Shown here piece by piece: positions 1 through 14,960 of a DNA stretch of 64,000 bases (its first letter is position 1; each line of letters starts with the position of its first letter). The DNA lies in the NCBI RefSeq assembly GCF_036370855.1, contig NC_088098.1:35963981-36027980 (forward strand). The letters are read 5' to 3'. Source of the DNA: Dromaius novaehollandiae (Eukaryota; Chordata; Aves; Casuariiformes; Dromaiidae). The notes below the pieces were generated by a model. It was not told the origin of the DNA. It worked only from the letters and a program-made list of their open reading frames with translations, and searched no databases. The position numbers were made by a program, and so were the translations under genes.

Positions 1-934
1 AAAGCTACATCAGCTTTCTTTTCTCTCCAGCTGTGATTTCTGTTGGTACAAAACAGGAACTCATGCCTTAGCTTTTTTTTAATTGACATCCTACCGTAGA
101 AAGTGTTGATCCAGTTGGACTAAAACAGAATGGGCCTGACTCTTACCCACACCCAGGCTCCGTCACAGTGCAGAGGGCCCAGACCGGTGTTATGGATAAC
201 AGATGATTAAAGCCAAGGACTTCAGCACATGGTGTGTGGTACTTCAAAGTGTTCATCAATGTAAAGCCGAGCTCATAGAGTTATGTGATTATATAATGGA
301 TGCAGCTGTTATTTGTTTGCCTTTTAAATAGTTGTATTTTTCAGTAGATTTCAGGCCCTTGTAGCCAGAAAATGTGAACTATTTAGATTTAAAACCGGTA
401 CACCAACAAAAAAGAACATTTACTATTTTTAAAATCTCTATTTTTAAACTACCTTAATGATTCATTTGGTTCTGTCTCTGGTGTTTTGAAGGGCTGAGAT
501 TCACATCACTTCCCGGCTCCAGGGGGTAAGAACTGTTCAGTGTTCTGCTCTCCTTGAAATGTCCATTACATATACAGATTAGTATATATTGCTGTGAGGG
601 CTTTATAGGCAGGACTTCCTTCCATTAGAAGTTAGTTGGAGGCACGAGTTTGTTTCTTGTATTACAAATCACAGAATAGCCACCTGAACATATAAGCTCT
701 AGACTATGGTATTAATCCCGTTTGGGTGTTAGCCAAGGCTGCTTGCTTCATCAGCAGTCCTCTGCATTCTCTCCAGCTTTCCACAAATGTGTACACTTAC
801 ATGCATATATCTTGGTTAAAAAGGTAAGTCAGAAGTACTGGTAGGAATATTGTGAAGCATCAGTGTGAAATCCCCATATGCATGTATTTCTTCCTGTGTA
901 TCTTCCTGAAGAACGGTATGGCTCACCAGCATAA
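1..934. other. Intergenic, no gene seen
   Basis: AT-rich DNA with no long open frame, no recognisable exon and no obvious repeat. By synteny CPM should lie further upstream on the opposite strand, but I see none of its conserved carboxypeptidase motifs on either strand. Confidence 0.6.
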
Positions 935-1160
935 ACTAGTATGTATACACCCATTTTTCACAATGGAGTTGTTGCCCAGAGAGGTTATGCGGTCTCCATC
1001 CTTGGAGGCTTCCAAAACCTGTCTGGATAAAGCCCTGAGCAACCTGGTCTGACCTTGCAGCTGACCCTGTTTTGAGCAGGAAGGTGGGCTGAAGACTTCC
1101 TGAGGTCCCTTCCAGCCTGAATTAGCATATCATCCTGTGATTCAGTGGTTCTGTATGCAG
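935..1160 (+). mobile_element. CR1 LINE 3' end fragment
   Basis: The stretch reads like the 3' portion of the bird CR1 consensus: a 'gttgcccagagaggttatg' segment, then 'catccttggaggcttccaaa', then 'ggtcccttccagcctgaatt', ending in a degenerate form of the CATTCTATGATTCTATG-type tail near 1130-1150. It is the usual severely 5'-truncated CR1 tail and has lost coding capacity; the short open frames over it are meaningless. Divergence from consensus is considerable, so it is an old insertion. CR1 as the recognisable repeat family is one of the main reasons to call this window avian. Confidence 0.9.
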
Positions 1161-4100
1161 TGGCTGACATGAACTGATACATATTTACAGAGCTACAGCA
1201 GCACTTACCATGACCGTGAAGCATGACTCAATAGTGGGGTCTTGCGACATTTGCCATCAGAAATCTTCATACTGCTGTATTTTAAGTCCTCCTTGTATAA
1301 GCTAATGAAATCAATAGGCTGTTTCTCTTTGAAATTACAGTTTGTGATAGTTTTAATTATTTAACCTAACCATACACTGAGTGTAAATATTTTTACAAAA
1401 TATCTTAAAAAAATATACCTTTGAGATGTCTTTTTTCCCTTGAAATGTATGGGGAAATACTTCAGTCTTCCCAGTAACCATAACTGAAAGTTCGCACTAC
1501 ATACACATACGGATGCTTTTAGTGTCGAGGTGTACCTGCTCACACACAGAAGGTAAAAGTGGAGGATATAAACCGAAGGGAGAGATAAATGAGAACAGAC
1601 AGAAGAACTCTGAATGTGACAGAGAAGAAACAACATCTGGGGACATCTTTCCTCAGCTGCATAGAGCTCATTGCTGTCCTGAGGGTCCCTGTTGCCAGCT
1701 TTGCACGCTGCTAGCATGCAACTCCCACCGACTTCCTTGCAGAAGAAGTTTCATGCTGCTTGTGACATTTTTGCTATCCTCTTCCCCTCTGTTCTCCAGT
1801 TCATCTTTCTTCCTTCTTTTGCTCCTTCCCGAAGCCCTACAAGGCTGGGATTTTTGCCCCCCTCTCAGTTTACAGCTTCTCCGAGTTCACACCCTTTTTC
1901 GTGCTCTTTCTCAAGAGTCCTAGCAGCGACCTTTGCAGAAGAAAAATAAACTCAGAGATTGCACAGTGATCAGAAAGATCCATATTAACCATTCCCCTTG
2001 TGAGCACGAACACAGCCAGAGCTCATTTAAGACACTCAGGCACTCCGCTGTAACCAGGAGAGGCATCAGCTACCTCCTGCAAAAGCAGACCTTTCATCCC
2101 TCTGCTAGATTTAGTCAGCCATTTGTGCCTGTCATCTCAGCAAGAAGCCCGTTTGCTTCCTGGTGTTTGCATGAGTTAGAAATGCTGCTGTTAAATTGCC
2201 AAAACAATTGTATTTGCTTCCCTAGATAACTCACAGGGAGAAGGCTTTTGCCTGCCTATCTGCTTATCCCAGGCTTAGCATATTTTGAGCTACTAAAAGT
2301 AATTAAAAGCTCACCCCTATTCTTACAAGATAGAAGAGCATTAACTAAAATGTCAGAAAGGGACATGTGCTGCTTCTTCAGAACATTTCTCCCAGATTTT
2401 CTTCCCATCTCCATCACCATGGGTATTAAAATGATAAGAACTAAAAGAAGCCCTCATTTACTAGAAGATTTTACCTCAATCCAGAGAACTGTGTAAGTCA
2501 AAGATTTGTTTTACATAATCACCTCTTTTTCCAACCAAGTATCGTGTTGTCTCAACAAATTATACACAGGGCACCATTTGTCCTATAATTTGTCTCTAAG
2601 ATAAATATTTTGACATTTTTCTTCCTTTTATAAAACAGACATAAGGTGTTTTCAATTAGGGCTAAAGAGGTTGCAGAGGATTCAGGAGATTCCTTTGAAG
2701 TTGGAAAAAAATCAGTTGTCAGCTCTGATCGTTTTGGCACGGCACCAAGAATTACAAATGCGAGAAGCCACGTGATTGACTGTCACTGCTGTCTTCAATT
2801 GGAAGGGTCATACTGAAGCCTTCGCTCTGCTCCCGTTGAGTTCTTAAGCTGTCCATGTGCCGCGTGAAATGTGTGTTTCCTCTGGCTCGTGGCTGTGTGC
2901 TTGTTGACTTCTCCGTAATAGGTGCAGTATCAATATGCCTGCAAGAGAACAGTCATCATCTGAGGACTTCGGTGTTGGATTTGCCATTGAAATTAAAGAA
3001 AAACAAACAAAACCCACCAGTAACTCGCATGTCAGTCAGGGTCAATATGGCCACATATCAGGCAATGTGTGAAATCAAAGAATTATTATAAACTTACTGT
3101 TCCTGGTAAGTGTGCTAACCACAACATAAAACATTTATAATTACATTTACTTAAAAAGAATAATTCTAGATAAAGAAACAGCTTTGACTGGATGAGAAAA
3201 TTTGCTTGCTTGCCAGAATACAAAACATAGCCATTTTCATTTTGATCTATGGGGTACATTTCCCTGATCATATATAGGTGAGAAAAATCACCTATTGTCA
3301 GATTAAAACTGAGTCAGAGCACCTACAGGCTCAAAATACAATTTCAGTTTTTCAGTCAACATTTCAAATCATGAGGCCTCAGTTTAATACCAATTTTGTG
3401 TAGGTGTTACATTCCTGCAAAAGAAGTATAAAGCACTAAATTTCTAGCCACAGATGTTGAGAAAGCTGAAGAACTTGAAAAGAAGCTGATGAAGATCACA
3501 AATAGGTGCTGTCTACCTGACAAAAGAGTTTCTTTTTCAAGAAGCAAATTGCACTGCAAATTTTGAGGGGGTAGAAAAGGTAAGTGCAAATAATGTAGTC
3601 AAAAAACTGTAAAAGCACGTTAAAACGAACCTTCCCACAAAATAAGGGTTGCTAGTGGGAGTAATCCCAGATTGCTCAGTGGGTCAAGATCAGAGTGGTT
3701 ACATTGCCTACTGATACAGAATTGTTACTGGATATTTTTTTCAAGCATTTTTATAACTTCACAGTACCTGTGGAAGAAATGGATGATTTAATGGATAAAT
3801 CTGGCAAAGCAGAATTCAAGCAGTAGATTTAATACCTCTACAGCAAACTTGTGGGCAGACAAAAGGCAACTTTCTTCTCATAAAACTATTAATGTAATTA
3901 CTATTATGAAAACATATTTTCAAGACTATTCTTCTGCTTAGATTTATGATAGGCTTATATCAAATCATAAGCTTTTCAGAGACACTTTCCTTAAAGCAGG
4001 ACCCTGGACCGAAGGATTCTGACCCTTTCACTCCACATTTGTAGTTTAATGATGCAACTGTAACCTTCAATAAACAAGTGATCAGAATAGTATGTAATGG

Positions 4101-7100
4101 TTAAGCAAAATACAGCATAAAACTGCAACAGCCTGAGGACAGTCACGTTTGAATTAAGGCATGCAGTTCAGGAGTTCCTCGCTAAGGACAGCGAGGCTCC
4201 TCTGCAGGCTATCTCAGTGAACCTAATGCAGAAGCTTCTCTCCAGTGATCATATAAAGGCCTTAAACATGAGATATATGAATACCCTCATCACGTTTCGT
4301 TTTATGGCAGGTTCCATAGAAAGAAGGCATCTGTAAAACTACAGATGAGCTATCTGCACTGCATTTTATAATGGGTATAATTCCCTTCAAACTTTGCACC
4401 GTACATTTTTGTTTTAAAATAGTCCTTATTAACTGCTCGTTTTGGAATAGAAAAACCTGCCTTCAGTTTGCATTTATGTCCTTAGACTCATTGTTTTGAT
4501 TATTTATCTTACCCAGGTCTAGCTGTTTACTGTTTCAAGTTGTGTCTTGAAGAGTTGCTCATTTGAGGTTTCCTATACAATGGTGTATGTGTCAAGGTAA
4601 AAAAAAATTCAGTCTTAGCAAAAAGTGTACATTATGAATAACACTTCTGATGGTCTTTGTTGTTTGCATAAACATGCTTTCTCTATTTTCATTTTGAAGT
4701 CTAGTTACCCTAGTACTCTGGCATACAGTCGAATCACAGAAGATTTACCCCTTTTGTGGAAGGGCTTTGTGAGCTCTTTACCAAACTAATTATATTCCTA
4801 AGGCAGCAATATGCTTTTGCTCGCTGACTTTCGGATTCAGCTCTTGTTCTCTTTAAATCCTATTTTTATACTAGAAAAATATATCCTTGCATTATAGCAA
4901 GTGCTACCAGCAGCATAATTGGCCTGATGAACACAGCCGTATGCATGCCAGTGAAATATAATAAAAACACCAGAATTCTATTTACACTGCTTCCCTACGA
5001 AAGCCAGTGGTGTAATAAAGGTGCAAATATTTCTAGTCTAGGCAGCTCTAGAAAGAAAAGCAATTTTTTGGCTTGCAAGATGAAATGACTTAGGGTGTTT
5101 TCCTTCATTCTCTTTTGAATGTGACATTTTCTATATCAGAAGTTGTGAATTACACTAGTATCCTTCCTGAACACAATCCAGCACTTGACACCTCAATTTC
5201 TGGTTTTAATTTGGCTGCATATTACTGCTGAAACAAAAGTCCATACATGTCCAAAATTATCTCAAAGAAAGATATGACCCTCATGGAATGCAGTAGCTGC
5301 CACAGCTGTATTTCAATATACACTGGACAATAAAACAGCACACATGGGAAGGTTTGCATCTCTTATGCATATGTGTGGAATTCCTTGGAGAGACTCCTGA
5401 TTCAAAACTTCCTGGAGAGATCCAATTTGTATACATAATATCAAGTCAGAGGAATAATTTATTTACAGCTCTATGATTTTTTTCAGTACACAGGAAAGAG
5501 GTTTTGTAACAGGTCTAAAACAAATCTCTTCATTTCAGATCTCCAGTATTTAGGGCACTTTCCAAAGTTTATTGGACTTAACAGCATGACTCATTTCAGA
5601 CCAAGCCCTTATTTTTCAAAACACCAGAACAACATAAATATCTGTGTAGAGGAGTGCGACATATTTTGTTTAAGTAGGATACATATAAGAAGAATGTATT
5701 CTATATATATCTGAAATATACATATATTTTATATATAATGCAAGTATCCATTCTAACACAGTTCTTGTGTAAAGGAAGGGAAGTCATTTGGTCTATCTGT
5801 TCCTCAGCTTTCTGTTTTGAAATGGGAACAATGTTACTATCTTAACTCCTGGAATATTATGAGATTAGAAAAAGCAAATTATTTTGGGGTGCTCCAGTAT
5901 TTTGGGGAAAAGAGTCAGGTAAAGAATTTAATGAAGAAAATGAGATGTATGTGTTTTCAGAGGAAATATGAAGAGGGAAAAAAAGTCTCTGAAGTGGAGA
6001 AATGCAAACAGATGGAAAAAGTACTATGCAAATGCATGATTCATAGTTTTCCTAAACAAATAATTTGACCTGAAAAATATAAACTTGGAATTTGGCCACA
6101 ACCTAGATGCATGCCAAAGGCCTGATCCTTACTTTGTTGGAATGTTCTTGAAAATCACACAAAGAATCCTATTGATCTGGAGATTTGTAAGATCCCAGTT
6201 CAGTTCATTTGGCCATTCGACTTAAGTTATAGTGCCATCTACTGTAGTAATAGCCACAAATATATTATTATTAGTCCAGATACTTTATAAAATTTCTCTG
6301 TTCTGACCTTATTTTCCAATTATTTCCCATTGTGGTTGTAATCAAATCAAGCTATGAGTTTAGGAGGATTAAAAATAATAATGTCAGACATGAACATAAA
6401 TAGGAGGAACATCCACAGTTAAAATGGCACAGTTAGACTGCACTGTTAGGAAACCAGATAAACCTGCGAATTGCCATGAAGACTTCTTCAAGGCATGTAA
6501 CTCTTGCTTCGGAGATCAGGATGGCCAAAAAAGCCAGTCTTTAAATATCAAAATAACAAGGAAATTTTCCTGCTGTCTGTTTTTCCCATATATTTCCCAT
6601 ATATTCCAAAACAGCTGGTTTTGGAACTTCCGGGTGGCTGCTCGGTTTGGGACGCCAACAGCTCTTAGGACGGGGACAATCAACGCCCTACGCAGTTTGT
6701 AGCCCACGTGTAGTCTGAACAGCCCTGCAGAGGAGTTAATGAGGTACAATCAACTCAGTCTTATACATGCTCATTAGCCCAAAAGTAGGTATCTTCCAGT
6801 GACCCTCTACATTGATGCGGATGTGTAATTACATCACACACCGCGAAGAAAAAGAAAGATGCTAACATCACTCCTGTGTCAGGCTTTAGTTGCCTAAATG
6901 CAAAGCAAGAAGCTTCATCCTGAAGAGTGAGTGAGTGAACCTCTGTACTCTCTAATTTCTACTCATACTCCAGACAACATCTGCTAATTCACTTAACCTA
7001 TAGTCAAATAGTATTTTATATCTTCCTAAAAACTTTTGCACATGCTAACAAATAAAGTCAGGAGGATTCATGGCTAAAATGCACCTGATTGCATCACTGA

Positions 7101-9599
7101 ACATTGATCTCAATTCGTGAGACGATCCTGCTTTGCGTCGCAGACTGACGGAGCTCAATTGCTTTCCTTATTTCACCACCTATTTCTTCAAAACAGTCTG
7201 TTCTTTCTGCTGATTTCTGGGACTTTGCACTGCAAAGACAGAGGAGATTTATGGCTGGTTAATTACCTCTATTCAGGCAACCGTATTGTACGCCCTTCTC
7301 CTTTTTGCTTGCATTGTGAATGATTCCCCTGTTGGAATTTTTATTGAGCAATGGGAAACAAATCTTAAAGAAACACATATTATAGTTCACTGAAAGGTCA
7401 TCTAATATAAAGTCTGATGCAAGTTAATTGAGTCCCAGATTGGGACTTCGTAAGAATTTCATTCCATGTAAGTCAGTTCAGCTTGATACTGGGCATTTTA
7501 ATAAGACTATGTGGAAACACTTCACTGTTTGGAGCTACTCTTCTCTGAAAGTCCTTTGTTCAATGAATTTATAGCACGCACAGCTGAATAAAGCTGGTTA
7601 TTTTCCACTAGGTATAACACCAGAACTTCTCAAAAAAAAAAAAAAAAACCTTTAGTGAACGAAAAGGCAGACTAAGGTGCCGCACAAAGTCATAGTTTCA
7701 CAGTTGTTTTAAACTGGCATAAACGAGAATTGCCTCTGAAAGCGGTGACCCTCCCTGTCCCTGAGCCAGCAGCCCATGCGCCTCTCTGCACAGCCCCCTA
7801 CTCCCATCTGTTCACGCGAAGGCTCACGTGGCCTCATGTTAACTTTATTCTTTTTACCATGGTAGTTTCAGGCCAGACCAGCACTCTGATCTTAACAGAA
7901 GGGAACGTAATTCCAAAGAGTTACAAACTGCCGAACCGGCCTGGACGTGTTTAGGAGATGGATCCACAGCTGGGGGCTTTGGTTCAGAAAAGAAATGGGT
8001 CAGGACTCTGGTCTCCTGCTCAGGTCAGAGTGGCTAAAACTCTGCCAGGGACCAGTCCCTACCCGTAAAAGCTGTTGCAGGTCAAGTCTACAAAATTATA
8101 AACTGGTAATACTTAATCCTTATACGTTCAAATTTGGGGCAGAGAATATCAGTGGGAGTGTATGCCAACACACAGCATTGTCAATGTCCCTGTCTTCCCC
8201 TAGAAGAGTTTCTCTTGACAGTTGTTCATTTTTAGTTGCCATAGAAACATCCATTAGAGCCATTTTGCATCTGGCTGACAAACCTCAGATTTTCTGATTT
8301 CTCTCACATTTCTTTCCTTTTCCTTTCATGTCTGATTTTTTTCTTCAACACAAAATGACTGACAGACTCAAAATCTCTTCTACTTAAACCACAAATACAA
8401 ATATATTATTTTCATCCCTGAAACTATCCATTGTCCCTAATACGTATGTGCTTGGTGCATAATAAAATTATCTATCTCTAGTTAAAAAAACAAACAAACG
8501 GAATAAAAATGTACACACAAATTAAAACTTCAATTATAGATGCTTTTCCTTTGCTTTCCATTGCTAAAAGTTGAGTATCAGATTAATATATGAATTACAT
8601 CACCCTTTTAATGAATCTAATATAGATTTCCATCTATCTCAACCTAATTTGCTCATCTTAAATCATCCCAGCTGGATTATAAATGCAAAATGGGAGTCTG
8701 TGTTTACATACTTGCATCTTCAATTAGTTAAATTATAGGGTTTGATTGAATAGTGAAATTATAGGATTGTTGTGATTGTTTTCACTCATTGAAGAGTTAT
8801 TCTGATATTCCTGAAATTTTCTAATTCTTTTTTTCTGCTTTAATCACAGTACCTTATGACCTCAGACCCACAGGCGTAGAAAATCAATGTTTTTAAAAGT
8901 GTCCACTCATTTTGAGTAGCCAAAATACGTAAAGGTGCTAAATTCCATCAGCTCTTATCGGCTTCAGCTAATACTGTAGTGGCTAGCACTCTAGGTATTA
9001 TGTTCTTGCAAATTCAGTAGGGGCTTCTCGAAATTTGAGCCAAATATCTCCTTTTGATTAAAGTAAGTATCATGGTATACTTACCTAACTTACAGAGAGA
9101 AAGTTAGTGAATATATATTAACATTTGTAAAGTATATAATAAACTCAGCTTTAAACTATTAGGAAATGCAGAATAATTACGAGTACTTTGTGTATTTTCT
9201 GTAACACAAAATGAAACTGATTCTGAACGATACCTGCCAGACCAGAAGTTAAATACTACATATGAAAATTATTTACTCCTCAGATATTCCTAAAATACCT
9301 AATGAAATATCCTTGGTGAGAATAAGGAATACTTTTCTGCCACTAAGCAGTTAATGGCAAAAGCATGTTCTACTTAGACAGGCAAAAACAGCACTAAAGC
9401 ATGCCATGAGAATGGCCTTGAAAAATACAAATGTATTTGTACTGCAAGCGTTCTGGCAATAAGCATGATGGTCAGGTCCACGGCACGTACAGCTTCCACG
9501 AATTCATATTCTGGATTCTGCTTAGACGCTTCCTCTTGCTGTCTCTAAGGAGAAACCTGTGTAAGGGAACAGATGCAATCAGTGCATGCATAGCTCCTC
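1161..9599. other. Intergenic, no supportable gene
   Basis: AT-rich sequence with scattered short open frames (longest about 136 codons near 1513-1923) that lack recognisable domains, flanking splice sites or biased codon use. There is an A17 homopolymer at 7632-7648. I see no RNA gene, CpG island or clear transposable element beyond the CR1 tail to the left. Confidence 0.6.
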
Positions 9600-10140
9600 C
9601 TCTGGGACAAGTCCCCTCCACCGCGAACCGCAGGGTAGTGAGCAGCTGCTCTGAGTGCTGCTAGGATAACAGTGCAGTGATTTATCTCCACAACGCCCTC
9701 GAGAGCAAATGCCCTGGCTCTCCATGCAGCCCAGGCCCTAGGGCGCCCTGGTGTGAGCAGACCTCAGCAGAGGGAAACCCTCCTGCGGACACGTGGCAGG
9801 GTCACGAGCTGCATTCCCTCCCGGCATCTCCTTCCCTCCCATGTGCAGTCTGCTTCAGCCCCTGGGATTCACACCTTCTCTGCCCCTCCCTCCCTCCTTC
9901 TGCCCCGCCGCCCCACCACGGCGCTGGCCTGTGGCAGGGGGAAGCTGGGGTATTGCTCTGCACACCCCACTCTGAGCCAGGCAGGTATCTAGGGCAGACT
10001 GATCCATGCGCTTACAGCAGAAACAGCGCAGAGCAGTCTGTGCTTTCAGTGGGGCACGGCATTTCTTTAGGGCTGGGTAAAACTGCATCCTGATAGCCCC
10101 CTTCCTCTCCTTCACACTTTCAGCCAAGCTCTACCCACCT
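9600..10140. other. GC-richer patch of unknown nature
   Basis: Base composition shifts here from AT-rich to C/G-rich, with pyrimidine runs (CCCTCCCTCC at about 9888-9897) and several overlapping open frames of 60-138 codons in different frames and strands. Overlap in many frames is what a GC-rich stretch with few stop codons gives by chance, and none of the translations is recognisable. It could be an old retroelement piece, an isolated promoter or enhancer island, or a diverged exon of an unlisted transcript. Confidence 0.4.
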
Positions 10141-13100
10141 CCACAAACATCCTGCTTCCCAGCTATGGACACACTCACCCAAATCTTGACTTGGTTTTTA
10201 CCTTTCCAGCTCGCGCTCTCCTCTCCTCTCCCCACAAACCCTTTTTCCTATAGCTCAGTGGTGAATAATGGCCCAAGTCACCAGGGCCAGGGTATAGGGC
10301 TGTGTGTTTGATCCCAGAGTGTACGTGTGCCGACAAATCAAGGGTGCGAGAATGCAGAAAAAGTCTTTCCAGAGATGGGGCAACAGCTTTTGTGACAGGT
10401 GTTGTGGCAAAAAGGACAGTGACGAAATGGCTTAAGGGCTTGTAATGTGGATGCAGACAAAGTGCTCCAGCTCAAGATCCTTTCTGGGATCGTTCTCAGG
10501 AGCAATCTAGCAGAGCCGTGTAGATGTAGCTGAGGACCAATGTCAGACAGGTTGGCATGTTGTTTGAATAACATGCATTGCTCCTAGTTCCAGACTTAAT
10601 TCTACTTATTTATGACACAGTAACTATTGAAATTGCCATTCCTGAAATCTGGAAGTGTTTAAGTTTCAAAAAGAAGCCTGACTGTTACAGAAGAGGCTTG
10701 TCTTGTGTGGACCTGTACTTCTAAATAGTTGGGCTTTAAAGAGAGGAAGCCTGTGGAACAGAGCTGTATCGGCCTGTGCTCCAAAATGCTAAGGTAGTTG
10801 CAATGCATGAATGAATCGTGAAGACTTTTTTCCAAATTCAGAATAATTCCTGATATCAGAAGTAAACAGGAATTAAAAAAGAAAAAGAAAATGCACAAAA
10901 CCCTACGCAGTTAAGTTACTCCAGAGCTCAAATACTTTGAAAAATCAAAAAAAACATGAAAAGCAGTTTAGATAGTGCTTTTCCATTGATTGTATATGCA
11001 TACAGCCCATTCAAAGAAATATGTGTTTAATGCGTTTAACATACTTAACAGATTTCAGCCAATTTCGAAGAGGAGAATTGCAGAATTTAATTGCAGAAAG
11101 GCACTGCAAAGAACAGATTAGTGCTAAATGTAAGGGTAAAAATAAAGGAGAGAGGTTTTTAAACAAATAGAAACTGAAGCTATCCAAAAAACAGCGATCT
11201 AAAGCTGAAAATTTGATTTCATAGTTTTCTGGAGTCAACTGAGCCTTCTGATTAATGGCTTATAAGGCAGTGGATTCAAATTGGACAACTGAAGTTATCA
11301 CCACCCCTTGCTCTGTACTTACCTTCCTGCCTTGAGGGCTGGGAAATCCACACTATTAGTGAATCAGCTCCTGATTCCCTGCAATTTCCAACCTGCTTCT
11401 GAATCACCGAGTAAAGAGCCGAACCAACAGAACGAGTAGACTGAGGGACAACTGTAAGGAAAAAAAAAAAAGAGAGATGGAACTCTATACTTATGTGCAC
11501 AAGCCCAAAACAATTGAATACCTTCAAAAAGAGAAATCTGGGCAAGAAATGAACTATACAAATATTTTCCTGCAAGAGTTGAGTGAGTAGGAGGTCTTGC
11601 AGATGCTCTTAGGATGCAGTTTCATGCTACACAACCCAATCTAACCGTGGGCTGCAACCAGAAGAGGAGGTACTACTGCCCCTTTGCCTGCACAGGCTGT
11701 GTCACTACCTGTTTTGGAATGAGAACATGATGGTCCCTTTCCTTATCAGCCTACAATTACATTAGTGTTAACATAACATGAACATCCTTCAAAAACAAGG
11801 ATACAAGCAAGAATTTGTGCCTATCTGCCACTTCATTTGGGACATGCTTTCTCCTCAGTCTGCTGTCTGTGCAGTTTTATGTGCTAAGGCACATCAGTGC
11901 AAGACATTTTCTTACAGTTTGGAATGCACACACTTTTACCATTTGGATACTTTTACGGGGAGAAAAATAAAAGAGCATGTCCAGTGGCTCCAGGCAGCTT
12001 TGGAAAGATCAAAAGCTTCAGGGCTACAACTAAACAAACAAAACATATATTCAATGCAATTGGACTAACATAGCTAGGATGTAAGTTTATACAACAAGTT
12101 TATATAACAAAACATGTACAACATCTATAACATCTGCAGGTAGATATCAAGTAAGCTGATTTTGAGCACTATCCTGATTAACACAGCATTTTCCTGAATT
12201 ATTTCTTATCTTTTCACTTTGTTGTCTATAGCATTACTGCATGAACAGCTTAGTCTGATATTAAGATGAAAAGTGTGTTGGAAAGTTCCTGTATCATTCT
12301 CAGTCTTCGCTCCTCAGAGAAATTTCTAACATATATTTGTTTTTAATATAAAAATATATTTTTGCTGTGTTCATGGTAGCAAAAATAGATTATTTTTAAA
12401 ATTGCTATTATATTGAAGCTGGTTCTGCCACTTTTACCTGAAGCCCAACATTTAAAGATATTTTGAAGTAATGACATACAAATAAAGATGGGTAGGGAAA
12501 GCATTCTCCTCCCCTCTGTTTTGTGGCTGTTAACATCCTAGTAGAAAAGGCACTGAAAGGCCTTGGAGAGGCAAGCATGGAGAGGCTTGTGGGCTAGCAA
12601 TGCATGCTTCATGAGGTTCAGAGCACCCACAGTTGCTTTTGTATTCGGAATCAGGATTATACTTACTATACTTGAATTTCCATCATTACAACAGAAGAGA
12701 GAGCAAAACAACATACAAATGAACAGGCTCTTGTGGATCCATATGAAACATGAACTTTAAGTATAGGCCACTTTCCCAGGCACAGTTGCCAGCGTCCTGG
12801 CTTCCCCCTGCTTTTGATATCAAGGAAACTCCAGCTCTTGCTGTGAGATGAAAGAATATTCCATGGCGTGAAAGAGGAACTTAAGGAAGATATTAGCTCA
12901 TCTGCCACCATTTGTTCTCATGTTGTGCTCTGGATTTAGGTGTGCAATTACTTCCCATTCCATGGCTTTTGCTGTCCCAAATAAAGCTTACGAGGACTCT
13001 TCTCCCAGACCCAGCTGCACCACAAATATTCTTTCTTATGACCACATTTCTTTTTCAGACCATTCTCTACCTCAGTCTTTTGAATTTTACTGGGAGGAGG

Positions 13101-14960
13101 CAGCGTATGGTCTAAATAATTTTGATGTGTATAAAATACAAAGCATTAGCATTTTCACCAGAGTTGATCAACTGTTAAGTTGCTCCACAGAGAGATAATA
13201 ATTCACAAAGAAGCTACTGCTGACCACAAGAAAGTCGAAGACATATTTAGTGAGTCTACTCACAAAAAAAGTGAAAACGCAGCAGAAAGTAAATAGAACA
13301 GCTTGCATAATGTTTACAGTCTCCTACATTGTTTATAGAATTTGCTTAATGATATGTATGCAAGAATAAAAATGATCACAGTCCATAAAAGTCTGCACGC
13401 AATAAATCTAGCCAGTGGAATTATTTAGAAAAGCTCCAAAGTGGTAAAGCCTCTTGAACCCAGCAATGCAGCACAGGAGGCCCTATAGGCCTCACTGGTC
13501 ACCCTTTATCTTATAGAGCAAAGTAGAGGCATTGTCTTTTCCTGCCTCTTCAAAGACCCCTGACAGGGTCCTTCCACTGCTATTGGTCCCTCAGGTGGTT
13601 TCTGAAGTGAGTGTAATGACTTTCCCATCCATATTTAATTTCTTTGCCCTTTTGTTAAACAACATTACAATCTATGCTATGCATAACTTTCCTAAGATAC
13701 CCAGATGCATATAAAACACTCAACTGCACACAGCCTAGTGTCTCCTATGAATTTTATCAGATCATTAGGATAGCAAGGGGTAAGTTTGCTTGACCTCGGT
13801 AACTTTGTGCAGCACAGCCAGATGGGCAAAACTATTTGAAGTGCCATAGTGGTTCATTTTATTCTATAAAATACTAGTTACTAAATCATTTCATCATAAA
13901 GCAAATATGTGAACCCATTTAGATTTCAAAGCTTTCATAGTATCTGTATGCATACTGGTAAATCCAGAAGAAAAGTCAATTTCCTTGCAAAACCAATGAA
14001 TCATTTCATCTACACATGATGCACACATTCATAGATGTGAACTTGTATTTTTTAATCTGTAATCAAATATAATGCTATCAGTTGTAAACAACACTAAAAG
14101 CTCAATTAGAGGGTTGCGTTTGTTTAACTATCATCTCTAGCATCTTCCTTCAGCTGATACCTCAACTCTTCCAAAGGTAATGGATCTGCTAGTTCCTCTA
14201 ACCAGGAAACTCCAGTTTATTTGAGAACAGACTCCCTGCCTTAGGGTTTCTGGCTTCCAGAATTATTATCAGGAATCACACAAGAGGCCTGCATCTGATA
14301 CATTTTAATGTGCCACAAGCTGGGTAAGAAATCTCAGAATAACACCTAAGCACTTTCATGCCTAAGGAATATATCTGGACCGCTGGGAAGGTGTGCTCCA
14401 CAGCATATCCCCTTGCTGTGGTTCTCTGGTATTTCAGCTTTCTGGTCCAACCGTATTTCTTTCCAATAGAGATGACAATGTGGGGGCAGAGATGGTATGT
14501 ACGAATTCCTGGACCCAGCATGAAGTCAGGATGGGTTGCAACATGCACCCTGATCCAGGAACTGGCAAACACTCTCAGTCACGGAAAAAGAAATTTTAAA
14601 TCAACCTGCAATCAGCATTTAGCATTTTTATTCCTTGCATCAATGGTTTTATTCATTCATTAATTCAGCCAGAGGAACACCAGCTTTTTACTGTAAAATC
14701 ATAAGGTAAAAAAAATAGTTTATTTTTGCATGTGCGACATAACATGCATTGTAGAACATCATGTATGTTGCACATTGTATTCAAGGAGCTGCTCACTGAA
14801 ATCACCTGGAGCTTGAACGTGTATAAGGCACATTCATTCAAAAATAATTTGAATGTGTAGCTACAAAACTAAGAGTTATGAATACACAAAAAAAATTGAA
14901 AGATTCATTTTCTTAATTTTCTTCACTGTGTGACATTAAAACTGAACTCTGTAACAGCAG
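10141..14960. other. Intergenic, no supportable gene
   Basis: AT-rich sequence upstream of the CPSF6 CpG island. Short open frames on both strands show no domain or splice context. I recognised no repeat family. Confidence 0.6.

Noticed and set aside
1513-1923. A 136-codon open frame in the upstream intergenic region
   Set aside because: It has no recognisable domain, no splice context and low-complexity Ser/Leu/Phe stretches from T/C-rich DNA. It also overlaps another frame of similar look.
1-14900. An upstream CPM exon on the minus strand, expected from synteny
   Set aside because: None of the metallocarboxypeptidase motifs (such as NPDG or the zinc-binding H-x-x-E) appears in a suitable open frame. 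In human the CPM gene is far from CPSF6 as well.
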